From contig NZ_JAMLIW010000002.1 in the NCBI RefSeq assembly GCF_023953935.1, forward strand, positions 248,001-312,000: DNA of 64,000 nucleotides. Reading direction: 5' to 3'. Source of the stretch: Thermomonas sp. Lineage in GTDB: Bacteria > Pseudomonadota > Gammaproteobacteria > Xanthomonadales > Xanthomonadaceae. Shown piece after piece: positions 1 to 9,818 of the stretch; the first letter of the stretch is position 1, and each line of letters starts with the position of its first letter. The position numbers and the translations under genes are program-made. The notes below the pieces were generated by a model, which ran no database searches, was not told the origin of the DNA, and saw nothing but the letters and a program-made list of their open reading frames with translations.

Positions 1-842
1 GGCCGCAGCGAGCGCGGGTGCAGCACCTTGGCGCCGGTGGTGGCGATTTCCTGCGCTTCGTAATAGTCCAGCCGGGTCAGCAGGCGGGCGTCCGGCACCT
101 CACGCGGGTTGGCGCTGAACATGCCGGGCACGTCGGTCCAGATCTCCACCCGCTGCGCGCCGAGCAGGGCGCCGAAATAGGCGGCGGAGGTATCGGAACC
201 GCCGCGCCCGAGGATCGCGGTGCCGCCCTCGCCGTGGCGGGCGATGAAGCCCTGGGTGATCAGCAGCTGCGTTGGCTGCATCGCGAAGCGTACGCGCCAG
301 TCGCCTTCAGCCTGCCACTGGCAGTTCACCGACAGCCGCTGCGCCCAGGCGCTCTGGTTGGGCTGCGGCGGCAGCGCGGCGAGCCAGTCGCGCGCATCCA
401 GCCAACCGATGTCGAGGCCACGCGCGCGCAGGTAGGCAGCACCAATCGTCGAAGACAGGAGTTCGCCCTGCCCCAGCACTTCGGCCTGCCAGTCCAGTGG
501 TCGCGACTCGGCGCGCGGGTCGGTCAGCAGTCCACGCAGTGCGGCCAAGCGTTCACCCAGTACGGCATCGGCGTCCAATTCAAGGTCGGCGAGGAAGTCG
601 CGGTGGCGCTGCTCCAGCGTTGCCACCCGCTGCGCGCTGTCAGCGGCGCCATCGGCAATTGCGGTCAGTGCATTGGTGACACCCGACAGCGCCGACACCA
701 CGACCAGCACCCGCGCGTCATGGTCACGGGCGCGACCGGCGGCAAGCGCGCCGATATTGTCCCAACGCGCGCGCGCGGACACCGAGGTGCCGCCGAACTT
801 GAGCACCAGCCAGCGCGGCGCGGGAGCGGTGGAAATGGACAT
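1..842 (-). CDS. Aspartate kinase, N-terminal part (cut by window edge)
   Basis: This is the first enzyme of the aspartate pathway, phosphorylating aspartate on the way to lysine, threonine and methionine. The reverse strand reads 280 codons without a stop from ATG at 842 and leaves the window. Residues 14-21 hold the nucleotide-binding LKFGGTSV motif, 212-220 the GRGGSDTSA motif and 235-240 WTDVPG, followed by the IATTGAKVLHPRS segment, all hallmarks of aspartokinase. In Xanthomonadales this kinase is commonly fused to diaminopimelate decarboxylase in one protein of about 860 residues (family knowledge); the fusion partner would lie outside the window, so it is inferred. No close operon partner lies upstream, since the next gene is 150 bases away. 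Confidence 0.88.
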   Translation of the reverse strand, partial: MSISTAPAPRWLVLKFGGTSVSARARWDNIGALAAGRARDHDARVLVVVSALSGVTNALTAIADGAADSAQRVATLEQRHRDFLADLELDADAVLGERLAALRGLLTDPRAESRPLDWQAEVLGQGELLSSTIGAAYLRARGLDIGWLDARDWLAALPPQPNQSAWAQRLSVNCQWQAEGDWRVRFAMQPTQLLITQGFIARHGEGGTAILGRGGSDTSAAYFGALLGAQRVEIWTDVPGMFSANPREVPDARLLTRLDYYEAQEIATTGAKVLHPRSLR

Positions 843-865
843 CGGTCGATGCAGGGCGAAAGAAG

Positions 866-895
866 GCCCGCGAGCGCGGGCGATGGCTCATTCTA
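866..895 (-). promoter_or_regulatory. Putative promoter and leader hairpin of the aspartate kinase gene
   Basis: On the reverse strand a -10-like TAGAAT (895-890) is followed by a perfect 7-base GC stem with a 2-base loop (881-866), then a pyrimidine stretch and the start codon at 842. The hairpin would lie in a short 5' leader. It may be an attenuator-like or stability element, or chance in GC-rich DNA. No leader peptide or riboswitch core was recognised. Confidence 0.3.
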
Positions 896-993
896 GCGGG
901 CGCACGCCATCGCGTGCGGCATCGCAACATGGCGTTTGTTCATGGTCGCCTTCGCTCGGCCTTGGTTCGCCTTGGCTTCACCACCCATCCGGC

Positions 994-1611
994 TCAGCCC
1001 GGCGCTGGCGGACCGGCGCCCGATCCTGTGAGCGCTCCACCGAGCCGACGCAGGCCGCGCCACAACCGCCGCCACAGCACCCACACGCCCAGCGCCAGCA
1101 GCAGGCTCAGCCCCACCCCGAACCCCAGCGCCAGCCAAGGATGGGCGATGGCCAGCGCCAGCGCGCCCACCACCAGCCCGTCTTCGATCAGCGAGACGAC
1201 GCCGTTGCTGAACGGCTCGGGCGAGGTGTTGAGCATCGCCCGCACGCCGGACTTCAGGCCATGGCTGGCCAAGGCCGCGCCGCCGCCCAGCACCAGCAGG
1301 CCTGCGCCCAGGTTTCCGTCCGGCGACAGCGTTGCGGCGGCCAGAAACGCGCCAGCCGGGATCCGGGCCAGCGTTTGCAGCAGATCCCAGACCGAGTCCA
1401 CACCGGGAATCTTGTCGGCGAAAAACTCCGCAACCGCCAGCACGCCGCAGGTGCCCAGCACCCACGGCGATTGCGTGACGTGCAGCGCAGACGGCAGGTC
1501 CACCCAGCCCAACGCGCCAGCCAGGCCCACGCCGAACACCGTCAGGTACGCGCGGATCCCCGCCAGCCACGCCAGCAGCAGGCCGATCACGAACAGATGC
1601 GCTTCGCTCAT
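994..1611 (-). CDS. DUF4126 family membrane protein
   Basis: The 205-residue hydrophobic protein has several predicted membrane segments: residues about 5-35 (FVIGLLLAWLAGIRAYLTVF), around 50-70, 85-115 and 140-175. It ends in an Arg/Gly/Pro-rich cytoplasmic tail. The arrangement and the FADKIPGVDSVWD segment fit the DUF4126 family of inner-membrane proteins, whose function is unknown. The start lies 12 bases after the YbjQ gene stop, so the two are probably cotranscribed. No catalytic motif is visible. Confidence 0.72.
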   Translation of the reverse strand: MSEAHLFVIGLLLAWLAGIRAYLTVFGVGLAGALGWVDLPSALHVTQSPWVLGTCGVLAVAEFFADKIPGVDSVWDLLQTLARIPAGAFLAAATLSPDGNLGAGLLVLGGGAALASHGLKSGVRAMLNTSPEPFSNGVVSLIEDGLVVGALALAIAHPWLALGFGVGLSLLLALGVWVLWRRLWRGLRRLGGALTGSGAGPPAPG

Positions 1612-1623
1612 GGCCGCATCTTG

Positions 1624-2007
1624 CTACGGCTGCTGTGGCTCGACCACCACCGCCGTTCCATAGCACAGCACCTCGGTCAGGCCGGTCATGATCTCGGTGG
1701 CATCGTAGCGGACCGCGACCACGGCATTGGCGCCCTGACGGCGCGCGTGCTGCACCATGTCGCGATAGGTCTCGTGGCGCGCCTGCTCGCACAGCTCGGT
1801 GTAGATCGTGATGTTGCCGCCGAACAGTGATTGCAGCCCGCCGAGGAAATTGCCGACCACCGAGCGCGAACGCACGACGATCCCGCGCACCAGACCCAGG
1901 TTGCGGACGATGCGATACCCCGGAAGTTCCAGCGCCGTCGTCACCATCGTGTCGTCCAGCGGAAGGATGCCGGGCTGGAGGGAACCGGAATTGTAGGGAT
2001 CGGCCAT
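1624..2007 (-). CDS. YbjQ family protein (UPF0145, heavy-metal-binding fold)
   Basis: The 127-residue soluble protein resembles YbjQ/UPF0145: a core beginning [18 protein letters not shown], a central Arg/Ser stretch, and the family's C-terminal [18 protein letters not shown] block leading into [10 protein letters not shown]. Members form dodecin-like oligomers and are called putative heavy-metal-binding proteins, but no enzymatic role is established. ATG at 2007 is preferred over GTG at 2010 because AAGGAG lies 7 bases upstream. It precedes the DUF4126 gene at a 12-base gap, suggesting a two-gene unit. Confidence 0.85.
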   Translation of the reverse strand: MADPYNSGSLQPGILPLDDTMVTTALELPGYRIVRNLGLVRGIVVRSRSVVGNFLGGLQSLFGGNITIYTELCEQARHETYRDMVQHARRQGANAVVAVRYDATEIMTGLTEVLCYGTAVVVEPQQP

Positions 2008-2056
2008 CACATTCTCCTTCGGGTTGCTGCAGAAAATCCGGTCAGCGCTGCGTCGC

Positions 2057-3721
2057 TCACTTCGCCGCCACCGGCACCAGCCGCAGGTCCTGGAAGTCGA
2101 AACTGAAGTCGGTCAACGGCGAGATCGGCACCATGCGCAGTTCGCGGATCTTGCCGTCGGGATCCAGCGCGAAGCTGAGGAAGGCATCGGCATTCAGGCT
2201 GCGGTCGCGCCAGCGCACGATGAAGGTGTCGTGCTGCCAGTGGCTGATGTCACCGAGCAGCTGCGCGGTCTTGCTGAACTGCAATTCCAGGCCCTTCGCG
2301 CCCTGGCGGATCACCACATCGCCGTACCACGGGTCGCGGTAGGTGCCGGCGTAGCGGGCCAGCGGCAGCGACGGCCGGCTGTTGGCATCGCGCGCGGCAA
2401 GGTGTTTCTGCCAACTGTCGTCGGCATTGCCCTGCGCCTTGGCCACCGCCTCGGCATAGCCCTTGAGCCAGTCGTGGCCGGTATTGCCCAGCAGCATGTC
2501 CAGCGCTTCATAGGTGATTGCATTGAAGGCGGCGCCGACTTCGGCACTGGTCAGCACCACCACGCCGAGCTTCTTGTCCGGCAGCAGGGTCAAGCGCGAC
2601 ACCTGTCCCGGCCAGCCGCCGGTGTGCCAGACCATCCGGTTGCCGAGGTAATCCGACAGGTTCCAGCCCTGCCCGTAGCCGTAGAAATTGGGCGTCGCAT
2701 CGGCCAGCGCGGGGATCGATGATGGCCGCACCGAAATCGGTGTCAGCATCGTCCACATCTCGCGCTGGCGCTGCGCGGAGAACAGCCGCTTGGCATCCTC
2801 GCCCGATCCGGCATAGACGCCACCGGCCAGCTGGGCGTTCATCCACTTGGCCATGTCGTGGACGCTGGAGTAAATCCCACCCGCACCGGAGACATTGCGC
2901 CAGCTGGTGACGGCGACCGGGCGCAGGTCCTTGAAGTCATACAGCGCATTGCCGACCGCGACGTTGTCGCCGGGCTTCAGATCGTCGCTGTTGTAGCGGG
3001 TTTCGCTCATCCCCAGCGGGTTCCAGATGCGAGTCTGCAGGAAACGCTGGAACGGCATCCCGGACGCCTCCTCCACCACCAGCTGCGCCACCCCGAACAG
3101 GATGTTGTCGTAGGCGTACTGCTCGCGAAAGCCACCTGTCAGCGGCACGTCCTTGAGCCGCTCGGCCACTTCGCGGGTGGAATAGGTCGTGGTCGGCCAG
3201 TACAGCAAATCCCCTGCGCCCAGGCTCAGGCCGGAACGGTGCGCCAGCAGATCGCGCACGCGCATCTCGTGGGTCACGTAGGGATCGCTCATGCGGAACC
3301 ACGGCAGGTGGTCGATCACCCGATCGGTGGTCTTGAGCTTGCCGTCGTCCTGCAGCATGTTCAGCGCGGCCGCGGTGAAGGCCTTGGTGTTGGAGGCGAT
3401 CGCGAACAGCGTGTGCGCATCGACCGGCGCCGGCTTGCCCATTTCGCGCACGCCGTAGCCGCGCTCCATCACCACCTTGCCGTCAGCGACGATGGCGATC
3501 GCGACGCCAGGCACGTTGAACTGTTGTTGCACGCGGGCGACATAGGCATCGAACTGCGCCAGCCGCGCAGCATCGGGAAGCTGCGCCGACAGCGGCATGC
3601 GGCTGTCGTCGATCAGGAATGGCCTTGCCTCCGTCCGTTCGGTTTGCTGCGCCCACGCCGGCATGGGCGCCAGCACGGTCAGCAGGGCGGCCAGGGTGAA
3701 ACTCAGCGGGGCGATGCGCAT
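2057..3721 (-). CDS. Exported serine hydrolase, class C beta-lactamase/PBP4-like fold
   Basis: The 554-residue protein has a signal peptide (residues 1-24, cleaved after PAWA) and so acts in the periplasm or beyond. The penicillin-binding triad is present: SxxK as SNTK at residues 110-113, YxN as YDN at 204-206, and HTGG at 366-369 in place of KTG. A C-terminal domain of about 100 residues follows the hydrolase fold, resembling the DUF3471 domain often attached to this family. Substrates of such proteins range from peptides to esters; the sequence does not decide, and a true beta-lactamase role is not implied. ATG at 3721 is chosen because it begins the signal peptide and has GGAG 6 bases upstream; the longer frame adds 21 residues that would bury the signal. 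It is transcribed divergently from the EamA gene. Confidence 0.85.
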   Translation of the reverse strand: MRIAPLSFTLAALLTVLAPMPAWAQQTERTEARPFLIDDSRMPLSAQLPDAARLAQFDAYVARVQQQFNVPGVAIAIVADGKVVMERGYGVREMGKPAPVDAHTLFAIASNTKAFTAAALNMLQDDGKLKTTDRVIDHLPWFRMSDPYVTHEMRVRDLLAHRSGLSLGAGDLLYWPTTTYSTREVAERLKDVPLTGGFREQYAYDNILFGVAQLVVEEASGMPFQRFLQTRIWNPLGMSETRYNSDDLKPGDNVAVGNALYDFKDLRPVAVTSWRNVSGAGGIYSSVHDMAKWMNAQLAGGVYAGSGEDAKRLFSAQRQREMWTMLTPISVRPSSIPALADATPNFYGYGQGWNLSDYLGNRMVWHTGGWPGQVSRLTLLPDKKLGVVVLTSAEVGAAFNAITYEALDMLLGNTGHDWLKGYAEAVAKAQGNADDSWQKHLAARDANSRPSLPLARYAGTYRDPWYGDVVIRQGAKGLELQFSKTAQLLGDISHWQHDTFIVRWRDRSLNADAFLSFALDPDGKIRELRMVPISPLTDFSFDFQDLRLVPVAAK

Positions 3722-3816
3722 GGGAGGCTCCGGAAGCAAACAGACGCAGTATGCCGCCGCGAGCGCCGTGCCGCGAACCGCCATCGGTCATGCCACGCGC
3801 GCCACGTCCGAAACCG

Positions 3817-3822
3817 GATAAT
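3817..3822 (+). promoter_or_regulatory. -10 box of leaderless promoter for the EamA gene
   Basis: GATAAT ends exactly 6 bases before the ATG at 3829, placing the expected transcription start at the start codon itself. No Shine-Dalgarno sequence lies in between. This supports the ATG at 3829 over the in-frame start at 3790. Confidence 0.5.
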
Positions 3823-3828
3823 GCGCCG

Positions 3829-4788
3829 ATGCGCAACCCGGACACCACCCGCGCCCTCTGGCAGATCCATTTTTGCGTGCTGCTGTGGGGCTTCACCGCG
3901 ATTCTCGGCAAACTCATCACCCTGCCCGCGCTGCCGCTGGTGTGGTGGCGGATGCTGCTGGTGACGGTGGCGCTGGCTCTGCTGCCGCGGGTCTGGCGCG
4001 GGCTGGCGGCCCTGTCGACGCGCACACGGCTGGCCTACGCCGGCATCGGCATGCTGGTCGCCCTGCACTGGCTGACCTTTTACGGCGCGATCAAACTCTC
4101 CAACGCCTCGGTGGCCGCCACCTGCATGGCCTTCGCCACCCCGATGACCGCCCTGATCGAGCCGCTGCTCACCCGCCAGCGCTTCCGCCCCGGCGACCTG
4201 GCGCTCGGCCTGCTGTCGCTGCCGGGCATCTGGCTGGTGGTCGGCGGCGTGCCCGCCGGCATGCACATCGGGATTCTCGTCGGCGTGGTGTCGGCATTTT
4301 TCGTGGCCACCTTCGGCTCGCTCAACAAGCGCCTGGTCGATGCCGGCGATCCGCTCACCGTCACCGCGCTGGAACTGGGCACTGGCACCCTGCTGCTGAC
4401 CCTGCTGGCGCCGCTGATGCCGGCGCTGGTGCCCGCCTTCGCCGGATCGCTGCTGACCCTGCCCTCGCTCTCCGATGCGCTGTGGCTGCTGCTGCTGGCC
4501 CTGGCCTGCACCCTGCTGCCCTACGCGCTGTATCTGGTCGCCCTGCGCCACCTGTCGGCTTTCACCGCCCAGCTTTCGGTCAACCTCGAACCGATCTACG
4601 CGATCGTCCTCGCCGCCCTGCTGTTCGACGAACAGCAGGAACTGCACGCCCGCTTCTATCTCGGCGTTGCCATCATCCTCGCCGTCGTCTTCGCCCAGGG
4701 CATCCTCGCCAGCCGCCGCAAACCCGGCCCGGCCGACGAACACGTCGAACTGCTCGGCATCAGCGAGTCGAAGCAGCTGGTGGAATGA
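3829..4788 (+). CDS. EamA-family (drug/metabolite transporter) membrane exporter
   Basis: The 319-residue protein has about ten hydrophobic segments in two repeated halves, typical of EamA/DMT transporters that export amino acids or other metabolites across the inner membrane. The first half contains LLWGFTAILGKL and ends near residue 140; the second half has PYALYLVALRHLSAFTAQLSVNLEP, the conserved helix 9 pattern of the family. The substrate cannot be deduced. The N-terminus starting MRNPDTTRALW fits the family, and a -10-like box directly precedes it. It converges on lipA; an inverted repeat fills the gap. Confidence 0.85.
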   Translation: MRNPDTTRALWQIHFCVLLWGFTAILGKLITLPALPLVWWRMLLVTVALALLPRVWRGLAALSTRTRLAYAGIGMLVALHWLTFYGAIKLSNASVAATCMAFATPMTALIEPLLTRQRFRPGDLALGLLSLPGIWLVVGGVPAGMHIGILVGVVSAFFVATFGSLNKRLVDAGDPLTVTALELGTGTLLLTLLAPLMPALVPAFAGSLLTLPSLSDALWLLLLALACTLLPYALYLVALRHLSAFTAQLSVNLEPIYAIVLAALLFDEQQELHARFYLGVAIILAVVFAQGILASRRKPGPADEHVELLGISESKQLVE

Positions 4789-4840
4789 TCTGCCATTCAC
4801 AAGAATCAAGAGCGCGGAGGCGATCCGGGCCCCCGTGATT

Positions 4841-4902
4841 GGTGGCAGACGCTGGATCCGTGCAATTCCGTCTCTACTGGCGCTGATCCAACGCCTGCCA
4901 CC
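4841..4902. repeat. Inverted repeat between convergent EamA gene and lipA
   Basis: Two 18-base arms (4841-4858 and 4885-4902) pair with two mismatches around a 26-base loop. The element lies between two converging stop codons, so a bidirectional terminator or REP-like role is plausible. There is no T-tract on either side. Confidence 0.5.
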
Positions 4903-5031
4903 GGCGCAGGTCCGGCTGTCGTGCAGGTGCTGGACGAACGGGTGTGCGTGTTGTACGGCAAGGTCGGACGCCGCGGCAGCGAGGCAAGCCGTGCTCGCCT
5001 GAGCAGGCGGCCCGCTCAACGCAGTGCAAGC

Positions 5032-6084
5032 TCAACAGCGCATCGACGCCGCTTCGCGGATGCCTTCGGCGATGACCGGATCCAAGGCGGCGCGTTCGAG
5101 ACCGACGTTGTTGTGCTGCAGCACCTGCTCGGCGCGGTAGCTGGAGCGCACCAGCGGACCGGCGACGACTTCGAGGAAGCCCTTGGCCAGGCCCATTTCC
5201 CGGTATTGGTGAAACTGCTCCGGGGTGACGAAGCGTTCAACCGGCAAGTGGTTCCTGGTCGGGCGCATGTACTGGCCCATCGTCACCACATCGACATTGG
5301 CGGCGCTCAGGTCGTCCAGCGTGCGCTCGATATCGTCGTCGGTTTCGCCCAGGCCCAGCATCAGGCTGGTCTTGATCACGGTCTGCGGCGCGTAGCCCTT
5401 GGCAAACTTCAGCAGGTTGATGGTCTGCCAGTAGCCGGCGCGCGGATCGCGGACCGGGTGGGTCAGCCGTTCCACCGTCTCGATGTTCTGGGCGAAGGTG
5501 GCCAGTCCGGCGTCGAGCACGGTGGCGACGTGTTCGTGCTTGCCGCCAAAATCCGGCGTCAGCGCTTCCACCGCGGTCTGCGGCATGCGGCCGTGGATGG
5601 CGCGGATGCAGGCGGCGTAGTGGCCAGCGCCGCCGTCGGGCAGGTCGTCGCGGTCCACCGAGGTCAGCACCACGTACTTGAGCTGCATCAGCGCCACCGC
5701 GTCGGCGACGTTGGCCGGCTCCAGCGGGTCCAGCCAGCCATTCGGATTGCCGGTCGACACCGAGCAGAACTTGCAGGCGCGGGTGCACACCGAGCCCATC
5801 AGCATCAGGGTGGCGGTGCCGCGGCCCCAGCATTCGGCGATGTTCGGGCATTTGGACTCGGCGCAGACGGTCGAGAGCTTGTGGCTCTGCACGATCTCGC
5901 GGATCTCCTGAAAGCGCGCGCCGGTCGGCAGCTTGACCCGCAGCCACGCCGGCTTGCGATCCACGTCCGGCACCGCGCTGAGCTTGTTCGGCTTGATCCC
6001 GTCCTTGATCGCCGGGGTGCCCTGCGGGCTGACGAACTTGCTGCCCGGAAGCGGGCGGAGGCTGTCGCTGCTGGTGTCGTTCAT
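5032..6084 (-). CDS. lipA: Lipoyl synthase
   Basis: This radical-SAM enzyme inserts two sulfurs into octanoyl groups on the E2 and GcvH proteins to make lipoate. The 350-residue protein has both iron-sulfur sites: the auxiliary cluster cysteines in [12 protein letters not shown] and the radical-SAM CxxxCxxC as CTRACKFC. The C-terminal RSSYRAE, whose serine ligates the auxiliary cluster, is intact. ATG at 6084 gives the usual N-terminus; an upstream in-frame start adds 16 unlike residues. lipB, its usual neighbour in Xanthomonadales, is not adjacent here, and lipA stands alone, converging with the EamA gene. Confidence 0.97.
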   Translation of the reverse strand: MNDTSSDSLRPLPGSKFVSPQGTPAIKDGIKPNKLSAVPDVDRKPAWLRVKLPTGARFQEIREIVQSHKLSTVCAESKCPNIAECWGRGTATLMLMGSVCTRACKFCSVSTGNPNGWLDPLEPANVADAVALMQLKYVVLTSVDRDDLPDGGAGHYAACIRAIHGRMPQTAVEALTPDFGGKHEHVATVLDAGLATFAQNIETVERLTHPVRDPRAGYWQTINLLKFAKGYAPQTVIKTSLMLGLGETDDDIERTLDDLSAANVDVVTMGQYMRPTRNHLPVERFVTPEQFHQYREMGLAKGFLEVVAGPLVRSSYRAEQVLQHNNVGLERAALDPVIAEGIREAASMRC

Positions 6085-6161
6085 TGTTTCGAAACCTGCT
6101 GTCGCCGCGGCCGGCCGGCCGCATGGAACCAAGGCGCGGGGTGGTGCCGCGCAACCTGCGC

Positions 6162-6167
6162 ATCATA
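6162..6167 (-). promoter_or_regulatory. Extended -10 promoter candidate for lipA
   Basis: The reverse strand reads TTGGTATGAT here, a TATGAT -10 with an extended TGn motif. It predicts a leader of roughly 70 bases before the lipA ATG. No clear -35 hexamer is seen, which is acceptable for an extended -10 promoter. Confidence 0.45.
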
Positions 6168-6277
6168 CCAATCGCAGTTGACAGACATTCTTCCCGGGCA
6201 AAACAGCGCTGGCGGCGCGAAACCGGAATCGCGCATTCCAGACCGCGCACCGTCCACGCCCAAACCCTTCAGCCCAC

Positions 6278-7648
6278 TCAGACCGCTCCGGTGCCGGCCA
6301 CGGTCATCCGGTCGATCCAGATCGAGCCGGTGCGCACATGCGAGCGCAGGTCCACGTCGCTGCCCACGGCTTCGATGCCGGCAAACATGGTTTTCAGATT
6401 GCCGGCGATGGTGATGCCGTCCACCGGATACGCAACTTCCCCGTTTTCGATCCAGAACCCGGCCGCGCCGCGCGAGTAGTCGCCGGTGATCGCATTCACG
6501 CCCTGCCCCATCAATTCCGTCACCAGCAGGCCGCGACCCATGGCCGCCAGTTGCGAGGCAAGATCGCCTGCATTGGCCTTGACAGTGAGGTTGTGGACGC
6601 CACCCGAATTGGCGGTGGTTTGCAGCCCCAATTTGCGCGCCGAATAGCTGCCCAGCACATAACGCTGCACGGTGCCGGCTTCGACCAGCATGGAACGTCG
6701 CGTGGCCACGCCTTCGGCATCGAACGCTGCCGAACGGAAGCCGCGCCGCAGGAAGGGATCCTCTTCGATCGCGAACCAGTCCGGAAACACCCGCGTGCCC
6801 ACGCTGTCCAGCAGGAAGCTGGCGCGCCGGTACAACGCCCCCCCCGAGATCGCGCCGATGAAACTGCCGATCAACGAACGCGCCATCTCCGCGCTGAACA
6901 ATACCGGCACCTGTCCGGTCGGCAATTGCCGTGGCTGCAACCGCGCCAGCGCGCGCTGCGCGGCCTTGCGGCCAATGGCATCCGGCGCCTCCAGATCAGG
7001 CGGCGCCAGCGCCACGCTGTACCAGCCATCGCGCTGCATGGCTTCGCCAGCCCCGGCAATCAGCGCGCAGCCGATGCTGTACGAGGTCGACCGCTCGGCG
7101 CCCGAGAATCCGTGCGAATTGGCGTACACGCTGAGCGAGGCGTTGGCATTCATCGAGGCACCATCGGAATTGCCGATGCGCGGATCGACGCCACGGCCTG
7201 CGGCCTCGCAGGCCAGCGCCACGTCAATGGCCCGATCCGCGTCAAACGGCAGCGGGTGCCAACCGTCGAACTCCGCCTGGTGTTTCGCCATCAAGCCCGC
7301 ATCGGCCAACCCCGCGCATGGATCCTCCTCGGTATGCCGGGCAATCGCGCAGGCCTGCGCAACGGTGGCGGCCAGGCTGTCTTCGCGCAGGTCGGCGCTG
7401 CTGGCACTGCCCTTGCGGGTCCCGAAATACACGGTGACGGAAACGCCGCGGTCGCGGGTGGCTTCCACCGTTTCCACTTCGCCCATGCGCACGTTGACCG
7501 CCAACCCGGAGTCCTCGTTGCAATTCACCTCGCACTGGTCGGCGCCCATGTCCCTGGCACGTCCCAGCAGCTGCTGGGCAAGGTCGGACAAGCGGGCAAT
7601 CCGCGCCGGGCTGTCGTCGGGCGCGGAAACAACATCGTGGTGGCTCAT
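6278..7648 (-). CDS. pmbA: Metalloprotease-associated protein PmbA/TldE
   Basis: PmbA (TldE) partners TldD in a heterodimeric peptidase that in E. coli matures microcin B17 and degrades CcdA. The 456-residue protein has the family layout: an N-terminal domain with [27 protein letters not shown], and a C-terminal beta-rich domain with [13 protein letters not shown] and [26 protein letters not shown]. As expected for the E subunit it lacks a HExxH zinc site. ATG at 7648 is preferred; 7654 would add two residues. It diverges from yjgA, and tldD lies just beyond yjgA, so both halves of the protease are encoded within 3.5 kb. Confidence 0.95.
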   Translation of the reverse strand: MSHHDVVSAPDDSPARIARLSDLAQQLLGRARDMGADQCEVNCNEDSGLAVNVRMGEVETVEATRDRGVSVTVYFGTRKGSASSADLREDSLAATVAQACAIARHTEEDPCAGLADAGLMAKHQAEFDGWHPLPFDADRAIDVALACEAAGRGVDPRIGNSDGASMNANASLSVYANSHGFSGAERSTSYSIGCALIAGAGEAMQRDGWYSVALAPPDLEAPDAIGRKAAQRALARLQPRQLPTGQVPVLFSAEMARSLIGSFIGAISGGALYRRASFLLDSVGTRVFPDWFAIEEDPFLRRGFRSAAFDAEGVATRRSMLVEAGTVQRYVLGSYSARKLGLQTTANSGGVHNLTVKANAGDLASQLAAMGRGLLVTELMGQGVNAITGDYSRGAAGFWIENGEVAYPVDGITIAGNLKTMFAGIEAVGSDVDLRSHVRTGSIWIDRMTVAGTGAV

Positions 7649-7659
7649 GGGCAATGGCT

Positions 7660-7665
7660 TATCCT
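7660..7665 (+). promoter_or_regulatory. -10 box of leaderless promoter for yjgA
   Basis: TATCCT is followed by exactly 6 bases and then the yjgA ATG at 7672, with no ribosome-binding site between. The box sits inside the short divergent gap with pmbA. Confidence 0.5.
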
Positions 7666-7671
7666 GTGCGG

Positions 7672-8193
7672 ATGCGAGGACGTGACGAAGACACCGGGGA
7701 GTTTCTCAGCCCCAGCCGCAGCGCACAACGCCGCGCGGCGCTGGACGTGCTGGCGCTGGGCGAACGGCTGGTGGCACTGACGCCGGCCCAGCTGGGCAAT
7801 CTGCCGATCCCCGAGCAGCTGCTGACGCCTATCCGCGAGACCCAGCGCATTCCTTCGCACGGGGCGCGCAAGCGGCAGCTGGCCTTCCTGGCCAAGCAGA
7901 TGCGCCAGCTGGATGCAGAGGCGCTGGATGCCATCCGCGACGCGATGAGCACGGACAGCGAGACCGCCCGCCGCGAAACCGCCGTCATGCATCGCGCCGA
8001 GGCCCTGCGCGAAGCCCTGCTGGGCGAAGACGGCGATGCCGCGCTGACCGAACTGCTGGTCCGATACCCGCACGCCGACCGCCAGAAACTGCGTCAGCTG
8101 GTACGCAACTGTCGCGAAGAACAGACGAAGAACAAACCGCCGCGCGCGTATCGGGAGTTGTACCGTCTCCTGCGCGAGATTGGTGATTCGTGA
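7672..8193 (+). CDS. yjgA: Ribosome biogenesis factor YjgA (DUF615)
   Basis: YjgA associates with late 50S ribosomal subunit precursors. The 173-residue, charged, helical protein carries the family signature: [22 protein letters not shown] at the N-terminus, [24 protein letters not shown] centrally and a C-terminal [13 protein letters not shown] followed by [16 protein letters not shown] at 7672 matches the family start (an acidic stretch before SRS) and lies 6 bases after a -10-like box. The last codons and the TGA stop are built from the first two units of the GTGATTN repeat, giving an ending GDS. Confidence 0.92.
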   Translation: MRGRDEDTGEFLSPSRSAQRRAALDVLALGERLVALTPAQLGNLPIPEQLLTPIRETQRIPSHGARKRQLAFLAKQMRQLDAEALDAIRDAMSTDSETARRETAVMHRAEALREALLGEDGDAALTELLVRYPHADRQKLRQLVRNCREEQTKNKPPRAYRELYRLLREIGDS

Positions 8194-8337
8194 TTCGTGA
8201 TTGGTGATTGGTGATTGGTGATTCGTGATTGGTGATTGGTGATTCGAAAGAGCCGGAGCAGGAAAACGCGATTTGTGCCATGCCCCGGCCCTCAAGTCAC
8301 CGCTCTTGCCAATCACGAATCACCAATCACCAATCAC
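8183..8337. repeat. Paired GTGATTN heptamer arrays in opposite orientation
   Basis: Nine GTGATTN units run forward at 8183-8245 (last base C,C,G,G,G,C,G,G,C), and four run in reverse complement at 8310-8337. They flank a 64-base loop that itself has GAAAGAGC near one side and GCTCTT near the other, so the whole can fold back. The arrays supply the stop codons of the two converging genes, yjgA and tldD. A role as a bidirectional terminator is possible but unproven. Confidence 0.9.
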
Positions 8338-9773
8338 GTCATCGTCCCACCCACGGTCAATTCCGAAATCAGCAGGGACGGCTGGCCCACGCCCACCGGC
8401 ACGCTTTGGCCGTCCTTGCCGCAAATGCCGACGCCATCGTCCAGCGCCAGATCGTGGCCGATCATCGCCACTTTCTGCATGGTTTCCGGACCATTGCCAA
8501 TCAAGGTCGCACCCTTCACCGGCGCGGTGATCTTGCCGTCTTCGATCAGATAGGCCTCGGTGGCCGAGAACACGTACTTGCCGCTGGTGATATCGACCTG
8601 ACCACCACCGAAATTCACCGCGTACAGCCCGCGCTTGACCGAACGGATCATCTCCTGCGGGTCGTGATTGCCGGCGCGCATGTAGGTATTGGTCATGCGC
8701 GGCATCACCAGGTGTGCGAACGATTCGCGGCGACCATTGCCGGTCGGCGCCATGCCCATCAGCCGCGCGTTGTGGGTGTCTTGCATGTAGCCGACCAGGA
8801 CGCCGTCTTCGATCAGGGTGGTGCAGGCCGTAGGCGTGCCTTCATCGTCGATGGTGAGTGAGCCGCGCCGGCCCGCCAGGGTGCCGTCATCCACGATCGT
8901 CACGCCCTTCGCCGCCACCTGCTGGCCGATGCGGCCGGCGAAGGTGCTGGTGCCCTTGCGGTTGAAGTCGCCCTCCAGGCCGTGGCCCACGGCCTCGTGC
9001 AGCAGCACGCCCGGCCAGCCGTGGCCCAGCACCACCGGCATCACCCCGGCCGGTGCATCGATCGCCTCCAGGTTCACCAAGGCCTGTCGCAGCGCTTCGC
9101 GAGCAAACGTTTCCGGTTGGTCGTCGGCCAGCAATTCGGCATAACCATGGCGACCCCCGAAACCGGCAAAGCCCGACTCGCGGCGGCCACCCTGCTCCAC
9201 GATCACCTGGATATTCATCCGCACCAGCGGCCGCACGTCGCCGGCCAGCACCCCGTCGCTGCGCGCCACCAGCACCGTGTCCACGCCGCCGGTGATGCTG
9301 ACCATCACTTGCTGCACCCGTGGATCGAGCGCGCGCAGCAGGCCATCCACGCGGCGCAGCGCTTCGACCTTGGCGGCATTGTCCAGCACATCGACGGGGT
9401 CCAGCGCCGGATACAGCGCCTGTCCCGCGCTGGGTGCCAGCGCTTGCGCGCCGCAGCTGCGGCCATCGCGGGCAATCGCGCGGGCCGACTGCGCCGAGGT
9501 GATCAACGCATGCGCATCGAGCTCATCGGAATAGGCGAAGCCGGTTTTCTCACCGGAGATGGCGCGCACGCCCACACCTTGTTCGATGCTGTGCGAGCCG
9601 TTCTTGACGATGCCGTCTTCCATGCTCCACGCCTCGCGGCGGGCATGCTGGAAATACAGGTCGCCGAAATCGATGCCGGCCCCGAGCAGCGTGCCGAAGG
9701 TGCGTTCCAGCGTGGCCATGTCCAACCCGGTCGGGGTCAGCAGGCGGGATTCGGCAAGGGTCAGTGCATTCAT
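8334..9773 (-). CDS. tldD: Metalloprotease TldD
   Basis: TldD is the catalytic subunit of the TldD/TldE zinc peptidase. The 479-residue protein has the zinc-binding HExxxH-type motif in [13 protein letters not shown], a preceding [10 protein letters not shown] segment, and the C-terminal [27 protein letters not shown] block that closes the active-site tunnel. Length matches the family. It lies 45 bases after yhdP in the conserved maf-rng-yhdP-tldD order. Its TGA stop falls inside a GTGATTG repeat unit. Confidence 0.96.
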   Translation of the reverse strand: MNALTLAESRLLTPTGLDMATLERTFGTLLGAGIDFGDLYFQHARREAWSMEDGIVKNGSHSIEQGVGVRAISGEKTGFAYSDELDAHALITSAQSARAIARDGRSCGAQALAPSAGQALYPALDPVDVLDNAAKVEALRRVDGLLRALDPRVQQVMVSITGGVDTVLVARSDGVLAGDVRPLVRMNIQVIVEQGGRRESGFAGFGGRHGYAELLADDQPETFAREALRQALVNLEAIDAPAGVMPVVLGHGWPGVLLHEAVGHGLEGDFNRKGTSTFAGRIGQQVAAKGVTIVDDGTLAGRRGSLTIDDEGTPTACTTLIEDGVLVGYMQDTHNARLMGMAPTGNGRRESFAHLVMPRMTNTYMRAGNHDPQEMIRSVKRGLYAVNFGGGQVDITSGKYVFSATEAYLIEDGKITAPVKGATLIGNGPETMQKVAMIGHDLALDDGVGICGKDGQSVPVGVGQPSLLISELTVGGTMT

Positions 9774-9818
9774 TGGCGGGTCAGTGTGCGAGAGGCGGGG
9801 GACAGGGCCAAACCGGTT

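Noticed and set aside
2057-3721. Serine hydrolase as an antibiotic-resistance beta-lactamase
   Set aside because: The HTGG motif and the extra C-terminal domain point to a PBP4-like or esterase-type hydrolase; resistance cannot be inferred.
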